Assembly (NCBI RefSeq): GCF_032854445.1
Contig: NC_088302.1
Coordinates: forward strand, 30,041,979 to 30,101,978
Origin: Liolophura sinensis
Lineage: Eukaryota > Mollusca > Polyplacophora > Chitonida > Chitonidae
DNA length: 60,000 nucleotides
Direction of reading: 5' to 3'
The position numbers and the translations under genes were made by a program. Position 1 is the first letter of the stretch. Every line of letters begins with the position of its first letter. The notes under the pieces were generated by a model. That model was not told the DNA's origin. It did not search any database and was given only the letters and a program-made list of their open reading frames with translations. Of the stretch, positions 53,941-60,000 are shown one piece after another.

Positions 53941-56520
53941 TCAACATGAATTTAAAGCGGATTTTAGGTTTCGCCAGAAAATGGTTTGTTCCTCTGGGTT
54001 ACTGGTCCATTTGAGAAAAGTAATTTTGTGCCAGAGGTTTCTCAGAGCCTTTGGCATCCGCCGAACTGGGATGTCTTCCATTAACACACACAGTATAATA
54101 TTGTCCTTGCCTTCGTCAAGAGATTTCATACCTGCGTATTCGATTTCCAGAGGTCCGTATCGAGACTCCAGAAATCCTTTGCTGATGACCAAAAGAATTT
54201 TTCGGCTTTTCCGAATTGTGTCAACAATGTTCTCATGGATCGGCTTCCCGGGGGTGAAGTCCCTGTCGTGGATGCATAGGCGAATAGGGTCGTCGTCTGT
54301 CCCTTGGAGATTTGGGCGCAACTGGCCATAGATCCAGTCGTAGTCGACAGAGGAGTAGGCCACAAAGGCATCGTAAACATATTCCAGTCCACTGGAGAAC
54401 ATGTTTTCGGGCGGCTGGAGGCGTGTATACAGCCAGTATCTTAGGTTTGATCTGTAACGGTATGTGGCTGCCAGCAAAAGTACCAAGAGTACTAATGTCA
54501 AGCTGCTGACTACCGATATGACAAGATAGGTTTCACTGACACACTTCACCTCAAAGTTGGTTAGATGCTTTGCGAATCTATGAACAGACGTACGGGAGCC
54601 GTTAGAAAGGAAACAGTCATAATCTCTTTGATAATCGATATTGTTTCGTCTTTCATGAAGCCAGTGAATGAACAGGACCGTTTCGCAGGTACACTGGAGA
54701 TTGTTTCCTGCAAACAGAAGACTGAACGATTTGCCTTTGTCATTTCTAATCATCCATCGGTCAAAGATCTTCATCTCTTCTTCACTTAAATCCGTAAAGA
54801 CATTGGCGGACAAGTCCAACTGTTGGAGAATGACAATGCTGGAAAGTGTGGTGGGCAGAGCCTGGAATTTGTTGTTGGCCAAATTTATTTTACGAAGGCG
54901 TTTGTTCTGCTCAAATAATCGTGGATGCAAACCAATCAATTTATTACCCGATAAGTCGATTTCCTCCAATTCCTCGAGTAAAACAAATGGCGTTTGAGTC
55001 ATTAGGGCCGTCTTGATATATGGGGAATTGGAAAGTGAAAGTTGGACGAGATGTGGAAAACTGCGGAAGTATTCAGGGGAAATCGCTTCGCAAAGAATTC
55101 CCGAGATGTCTAGATGAGTAAGGTTGTCCATCCCAAAGACGCTCTGACCATCACAGTTGTCAAGGTTGACGTACGAAGATACTAGATATCTCAGTTTGGA
55201 CGCAAAGATAAATTTGGATTTTAAGTTAACGTAAAACCAAATTCCAAAACTACTGATGTTCAGCGTTTCCAAATTCGGTGGCAGTGGCACCGCTAGTGAA
55301 TAGTTGAGTGACAGCGCCTTCGGTATGTGGTACCCTCGTGATTCAGGAAAACTGTAGCCATGACTAATATCTATGTGTTTCAGAGAGGGAGCTAGCAAAA
55401 AAGCATACAAGAAATCTACAGGGAGAATGTGTAATGCATGAAATGATATGTTTACATTTTCCAGACAATCGATGTTAACTTTCTTTGGGAAATTGTTTTT
55501 AATGAAGGATATAAAATTTTGGGAGAAATCTAACGATTTCACGCAAATGTATTTTAAATACCGAAAATGGCTCGAAATCAGAATAAAGCTGTCGTCGAAT
55601 CTTGTACTTGTAAAATTATTCAGCAGCCCTAATTTAATTTCTGACATATTGCGACCTTGTAGCCCGTAGAGAGAGTTGTAACCAGCTAGTAACCCAGCGT
55701 TCATATTATAGGAAAGGTCCAAGACTTCTAAAGACGATAAAGGCTCAAAAGAGGCAATGTCAAAAGAGGAAATGTTACACTGAAAGAGACGCAACTCCCT
55801 TAATGATGTGTTTCTAAAAACTTCAAATGTTGTGTTGTGAATAGATCTAATATCACAATGGCTTTGCTCTGATAAGTCATTCGATGTAGAAATAGCAATC
55901 AGTTTTGTGAGATTCCCAAATCCGTCACCAAATCTGAAATCAGGGGGAAAGTCCATATAGAGCCTTGTAAGGTTTTTCAGTTTTCCAAAAGCTTCATCTA
56001 TATTTTCCCACTCTTGCGTGCTCTTTGATTTCAGATATTTATGTAGCCTTATTTCCTTCAAGCTCACAAGAGGCTCAAACAGTTTGGCTTTAAAGACGCT
56101 GAGATAAAATTGGTTGTTGGATATGTTCAAAGACAAAAGCTTCGAGAGACCATCAAAGGCTGTCGATTCAATAGTGTGGATCAAATTACTGGAAAGGTCC
56201 AGGAATACCAATGCTGGTACGTTTGAAAATGTCCAATTTTGTACCTTCGTTATCTTGTTTGAACTAAGGTCAATGCCGAGGATATCGGAAGAAAATTCTT
56301 CGCTAGGCACGTATTGCAGTCGTTTGGAGCTACAGTTTAGGTAGTGCTCGATCTGGTTAAAATGACACTGGCGATGATTCGATGTGGCAGAAAGGTTGCG
56401 ACAACAGCACATCAAGATAAAGATAACCAACTCTAAAAGTAGTGGCATCCTGGCCCTGAAGAATCCACGGATATACACGTTGTATTGTTGACGCTGTTGT
56501 CCTGAAACAGTGCTCATCAT
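53941..56520 (-). CDS. Toll-like receptor (single cysteine cluster type)
   Basis: An uninterrupted 859-residue frame. From M25 a signal/leader (MPLLLELVIFILMCCC) precedes an N-terminal cysteine pair (C52, C63) and about 17-20 leucine-rich repeats (such as IDLSSNKI, LDLSSNLI, LEVLDLSYN, LQQLDLSANVF). One LRR C-terminal cluster (C610, C612, C636, C660), a membrane helix at about 664-687 and a TIR domain from about 716 follow. TIR boxes are canonical: YDAFVAYSS (box 1), RDFTPGKP (box 2, 753-760) and FW (box 3, 848-849). Single-cluster (V-type) layout is shared with most vertebrate and many molluscan TLRs. Such receptors sense microbial ligands at the surface or in endosomes and signal through MyD88. 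The stop lies two residues after SALN. No frameshift or missing key residue is seen. Confidence 0.95.
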   Translation of the reverse strand: MMSTVSGQQRQQYNVYIRGFFRARMPLLLELVIFILMCCCRNLSATSNHRQCHFNQIEHYLNCSSKRLQYVPSEEFSSDILGIDLSSNKITKVQNWTFSNVPALVFLDLSSNLIHTIESTAFDGLSKLLSLNISNNQFYLSVFKAKLFEPLVSLKEIRLHKYLKSKSTQEWENIDEAFGKLKNLTRLYMDFPPDFRFGDGFGNLTKLIAISTSNDLSEQSHCDIRSIHNTTFEVFRNTSLRELRLFQCNISSFDIASFEPLSSLEVLDLSYNMNAGLLAGYNSLYGLQGRNMSEIKLGLLNNFTSTRFDDSFILISSHFRYLKYICVKSLDFSQNFISFIKNNFPKKVNIDCLENVNISFHALHILPVDFLYAFLLAPSLKHIDISHGYSFPESRGYHIPKALSLNYSLAVPLPPNLETLNISSFGIWFYVNLKSKFIFASKLRYLVSSYVNLDNCDGQSVFGMDNLTHLDISGILCEAISPEYFRSFPHLVQLSLSNSPYIKTALMTQTPFVLLEELEEIDLSGNKLIGLHPRLFEQNKRLRKINLANNKFQALPTTLSSIVILQQLDLSANVFTDLSEEEMKIFDRWMIRNDKGKSFSLLFAGNNLQCTCETVLFIHWLHERRNNIDYQRDYDCFLSNGSRTSVHRFAKHLTNFEVKCVSETYLVISVVSSLTLVLLVLLLAATYRYRSNLRYWLYTRLQPPENMFSSGLEYVYDAFVAYSSVDYDWIYGQLRPNLQGTDDDPIRLCIHDRDFTPGKPIHENIVDTIRKSRKILLVISKGFLESRYGPLEIEYAGMKSLDEGKDNIILCVLMEDIPVRRMPKALRNLWHKITFLKWTSNPEEQTIFWRNLKSALNSC
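56446..56448 (-). other. Alternative TLR start codon (M25)
   Basis: The first ATG pair at 56520-56515 adds 24 polar residues (MMSTVSGQQRQQ...) ahead of the leader. Starting at 56448 puts the hydrophobic leader at the N-terminus, as usual for this family. Either start may be used. Confidence 0.5.
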
Positions 56521-56545
56521 CTGCGGGGAAAAAAAGGATAAAGAC
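56521..56545 (-). other. 3' splice site directly before the TLR ATG
   Basis: Read on the - strand, TATCCTTTTTTTCCCCGCAG is immediately followed by ATGATGAGC. This is a strong polypyrimidine tract plus AG. It implies a 5' untranslated exon upstream and an intron in the 5' UTR, leaving the coding part in a single exon. Confidence 0.6.
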
Positions 56546-56769
56546 CCCTAGAACCGTAATTATACGAAACGCCCTTAGCAAAACATTTTGACCCAGTAAT
56601 GCAGTAATTTGCGTATGTAACGTTTTGTCTTGAACAGGCATTCTGTGAAAACTCTTCTACTCTTGTATGAAAACGGACTAACAAATCATGTGATCTGACT
56701 ACTTTTACGACATCCATGCTATGTGTCAAATTCATGAATACTGTTCCAAAAGTCTAATGCTCGCTCAGG

Positions 56770-56935
56770 TCTGGCCATATGTTACATGCACATGCAAATT
56801 GTTCCCTCGCACGGTCTTGCCAAATGTTACAGCTACATGCTAATTCTTCCCTCGAGGGGTCTGGCCAAATGCAAATTGTTCCCTCGGATCGTCTGGCCAA
56901 ATGTTACAGCTACATGCAAATTGCCTAATGTACAG
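56770..56935. repeat. About 45-bp repeat, 3-4 copies, upstream of TLR
   Basis: GGTCTGGCCAAATGTTACAG, CTACATGCAAATTGTTCCCT, CG repeated with one shortened unit. ATGCAAAT octamer-like words recur within it. It lies 250-415 bp upstream of the TLR start, possibly in the 5' intron or promoter. Confidence 0.75.
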
Positions 56936-58696
56936 TCTTTTCAGACACTTTTCGCCTTATTTCGACGCCATAAAAGACACTGGTGAAACCTCCTGCCGCT
57001 AAAATCCCTTTGTTCATTCTTACCACCAACCTGATACAAAACATGACATCAGTGTGTTCATTCGTTCCACTAAGCCAGCTCTCTAAGAACAAAGCCTAGG
57101 TGTGCTGTTAATTCATTTGTCAAAAAGTCTATCTGTTAGACCAATAAGCAAAGAGCGAGTGTAAGAAACATGCTACTGAAAAGGATCGGACTTCGGAACA
57201 AGAGAGAACAGCTATTCAGCCCTGGTAACTTTCGGTCATTGGTAACGCAACATATAGCTCAGGCACATCCTTAGTAAAATACTATAGAACTGGCAGAACG
57301 TGAGTATTGTAAACAAAAACTTATTTTCCGGTACTTAATCTGATTTGTTGCTCTTGTTACTTCTCCCAGGCAATTAATTGATAAAGTTGAGAACAGGGTA
57401 CGGCTTCCCTTTTATTTTATCTTGCGCGTAAGTTTCACCCTGCAAATCCTTATCCATCCTTATAAATATATTCCAGTATACTGACGAATATATATTTACT
57501 CAATAATCAATAATCACCTATGCCCAGTGACGGTATTAGCCGTGCGGCAAGAGGTGGTTATTGGCGACAATGCATTCTCTGTATATCTGAAAAGCGTTGA
57601 AGGAAAAAAAATACCCTTCTAACCTCATACAATGATTTAAATCTACGTATTATGAGTGTCACCTACCATGAATTCAGTTGCCGGAATCTGCCAGGAAGCC
57701 ACAAGTCATATTCTGTATTTATGTCTCATTTTGTAAGGCACTCGAATGAATGAATGATTATAGGCTTTACGCCACGTGGGCAGTATTTCAGCCTTATCGG
57801 CGATAAGGCACATGACACAAGACAAAAGAGATATACAATTTCTTATATTTCAGGATATCATTGAGTGTTCTGTTTACCTTTGCTACCACTGTTCTGTGTA
57901 AACTCTGTTAAATTTTTTCAACAGGCTCGCAGAATGAACTTCCTGTTGGATTTTTTAAAACGTTTGAAATATCATGATTTTTCTACAGGCTTCCTGCTTC
58001 ATGTTACTTGATATCGTCTACTTGACAGACAAAATAAGCACTAGCTCAGTATTCTTCACAGCTGGACCTATATACAATTGTTGAAGGGGCAACGTATTTA
58101 TTCAGTGATATGCACCTCAACTTCCTGATGTATTATTTCTGAAGTTGTTAAGGAAATATTGAATGCAATGTGCCGGCGTCATAGGTTCAACCATGAAATG
58201 AAGAGTTCATAATCTATATTATAGTGCAACTTATTAATTATTATAGTTCTTATTAATTTAGTACATTGTCTGTCCTTAATCTGAGACAATTGCAAGCGTT
58301 TGGCAACAATCAATTGGCACCAACCTTTGTGGGATAATTCCCAAAGGCATCAAAACTCGAAAATAACGTCCGTTTTGAGCTTATTCTGGAATAAAGTATA
58401 TTGATCATCAGATGCACTTAGAATGACAGCTGATGTGTCGCTGCACGTGTAATATACTATGCTAATGTGCGTGCGTGTGGCCCTTGTGTATGGAATAAAA
58501 TCGAACTGTAAAACCTTAACAATATGATACCGTTTTTTGAAATTTTCATTTTCTAGGTATAGCAAAGGATCTGTAGTACTGAAAATTTGCTGAGCACTCC
58601 TGGTTTCGATCCAAAGACCTCTGAGTCGGGCAGAAATACTGATTTTAAACATCAGAAACTGGTCACATTATAAAGTTTATGTTTTACATATGAAGA
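56936..58696. other. No gene seen; possible repeat tail
   Basis: At about 57747-57830, GAATGAATGAATGATTATAG, GCTTTACGCCACGTGGGCAG, TATTTCAGCCTTATCGGCG looks like the reversed end of another SINE-like family. The minus-strand frame at 58350-58652 has no recognisable domain. Confidence 0.4.
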
Positions 58697-58960
58697 TTTA
58701 TTTATTTATTTGATTGGTGTTTTACGACGTACTCAAGGATATTTAGCTTATAACACGGCGGCCAGTATTATGGTGGAAGGAAACCGGGCAGAGCCCGGGG
58801 GAAACCCACGTCTATCCGCAGGTTGCTGGCAGACCTTCCCACTTACGACCGGGGAGGAAGCCAGCATGAGCTGGACTTGAACTCACGGCGACAATTTGGC
58901 GAGAGGCTCCTAAGTCATCACGCTACGCTAGCGCGCAAACCAACTGAGCCACAGAGGCCC
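58697..58960 (-). mobile_element. SINE family A, full length
   Basis: TTTATTTATTTATTTGATTG, GTGTTTTACGACGTACTCAA through GGGCAGAGCCCGGGGGAAAC and GAGCTGGACTTGAACTCACG to the head complement AACTGAGCCACAGAGGCCCC. Complete from tail to head. Confidence 0.9.
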
Positions 58961-59733
58961 CACACATATCAAAATAAATGTTTACTTACATGAAAAGTTG
59001 ACAACATGTAGAATTACCTGCGTAATAGTTTTACTAAAAGCATTTTTCTGGCTCACCTCAATCTTCATACAATAATTAAAAACATTTCAACCAAAAAATA
59101 GACATTTATGATCGAGATTACCGACAACTGAGAAGTTATTGAGAACATGCCTTCATGTGACGTCCAGGTATGCACACCATGTTGGTGAACACCAATGACC
59201 ATAAACCAACGTAAGACAAATTCCACAAATCCCACAAAATCGTCAAATTTCACAAATTTTACAAATTCCCCGTACCAGGTCAGGTATAGAAACCCACACC
59301 TCGTTTGTCCTAGAGATTGAAAGGCATCCAAGCTCTTCTAACCGCTATAGACCACACCCCGCTGCTGCAAACGGTCTAGGCAACTGATATGTGTTGGTGA
59401 TTAGGTGCCTGCCTGACTTTGAGGTCGCTGGTTCTTGGCCCGGAATGATCAGCGGCCAATTTTCAGCACTAGACTCTGGGGCCGATTCCACACAGCCATA
59501 TCTAAAATACATAGCTTATTTTTGGGACCAACAAATTACGATTTTGATCACCACATAAATGTCATCTTAAGACAAATTTACAAAAATTTCTACTTACAGT
59601 ACCAAAAAATAAGCACTGTGATGAGATTTTAAATTTTGGCTTAATTCAGACATTGTTTTGTGGAATTAAACAACTTCTTTTTAAGTGACATCCAGCAACC
59701 TGTACAACCCGGGCTGGTGTTGTACAGGGAGCA
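58961..59733. other. No gene seen
   Basis: AT-rich. The repeated words CAAATTTCACAAATTTTACA at about 59241-59265 and the flanking sequence carry no recognisable gene. Confidence 0.4.
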
Positions 59734-60000
59734 ATGGCGTCAGCTTGCATGACTCTGACTTCTCTAACTCGGGTTCGCTTCTCTGACAATCTTGTAATGC
59801 ACAAGTCAATAAATGTAAACAAACCTAGATGTGGGGCTTGTGTCCATATCGTAGAGGGCCGTGATATTAAATTTAAAGCAAACTATGTTTCTGAAGTTAA
59901 ATTTAATATGTCATGTGAATCGAAATTTGTAATATACTGCCTTATTTGTTCCGGGTTTAAGTAAAAAATACATTGCCAAACTACAGATCTGCAAACCTAG
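59734..60000 (+). pseudogene. Penelope-like element fragment (GIY-YIG region), decayed
   Basis: The translation contains RFSDNLVMHKS, NKPRCGACVHIVEGRDIKFK and NMSCESKFVIYCLICSG. This matches the cysteine-rich linker (CxxC) and first strand that precede the GIY-YIG endonuclease of Penelope-like retroelements. A stop follows at 59962-59964. The next bases still encode KKYIAK- and TTDLQT-like residues in shifted frames, so the copy is broken and is cut by the window end. Reverse transcriptase sequence is not seen upstream. Confidence 0.55.

Noticed and set aside
53921-54331. Plus-strand frame of 136 codons and other frames between 54.1 and 56.6 kb
   Set aside because: Antisense or shifted shadows of the TLR coding sequence on the - strand.

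Overview
This window looks like nuclear DNA of an invertebrate animal, most probably a lophotrochozoan such as a mollusc. The reasons are a spliced gene with consensus GT/AG introns, two animal innate-immunity receptors, low overall GC, dense tRNA-derived SINEs ending in AATAAATA-type tails, many foldback elements and many minisatellites. The species cannot be named from the sequence alone. No bacterial operon, rRNA, functional tRNA or CRISPR array was found.

Only two protein-coding genes are well supported. The first lies on the + strand (35667-45872, six exons by my reconstruction) and encodes a 388-residue receptor: signal peptide, one immunoglobulin domain, one membrane segment and a divergent TIR domain, similar in layout to single-Ig IL-1 receptor relatives. 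All five introns join in compatible phases. The second lies on the - strand (56520-53941), is uninterrupted, and encodes an 859-residue Toll-like receptor with leucine-rich repeats, one C-terminal cysteine cluster, a membrane segment and a canonical TIR domain. The two genes converge with about 8 kb between their stop codons. Both products should signal through TIR-TIR contacts (MyD88-type adaptors in known animals), so this is a small innate-immune neighbourhood.

Layout. 1-10.4 kb: gene-poor, with 47-bp and 26-bp tandem arrays, two related CpG-rich foldback elements, a large inverted duplication (4.6-5.65 kb), and a long 26-bp array holding a perfect 300-bp duplication. 10.4-25 kb: SINE copies of two families, 20-bp, 28-bp and 66-bp arrays, and one candidate minus-strand exon near 20.7 kb. 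25-35 kb: a MITE family with long terminal inverted repeats, a foldback element, an 858-bp element flanked by GACGA, and transposase-derived remains. 35.6-45.9 kb: the Ig-TIR gene, whose introns hold SINEs, three minisatellites and a ladder of duplicated relics of its own transmembrane exon. 45.9-53.8 kb: a 1.5-kb array of 53-bp units, an 18-bp array, more MITEs and SINEs, and a 425-bp tandem duplication. 53.9-56.5 kb: the TLR gene, with a strong 3' splice site directly before its first ATG. 56.5-60 kb: mostly empty, one full-length SINE, then a decayed GIY-YIG fragment of a probable Penelope-like element cut by the window edge.

Most long open frames elsewhere come from tandem repeats whose unit is a multiple of 3, from SINE bodies, or from the antisense strand of the TLR gene. 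They are not annotated as genes.
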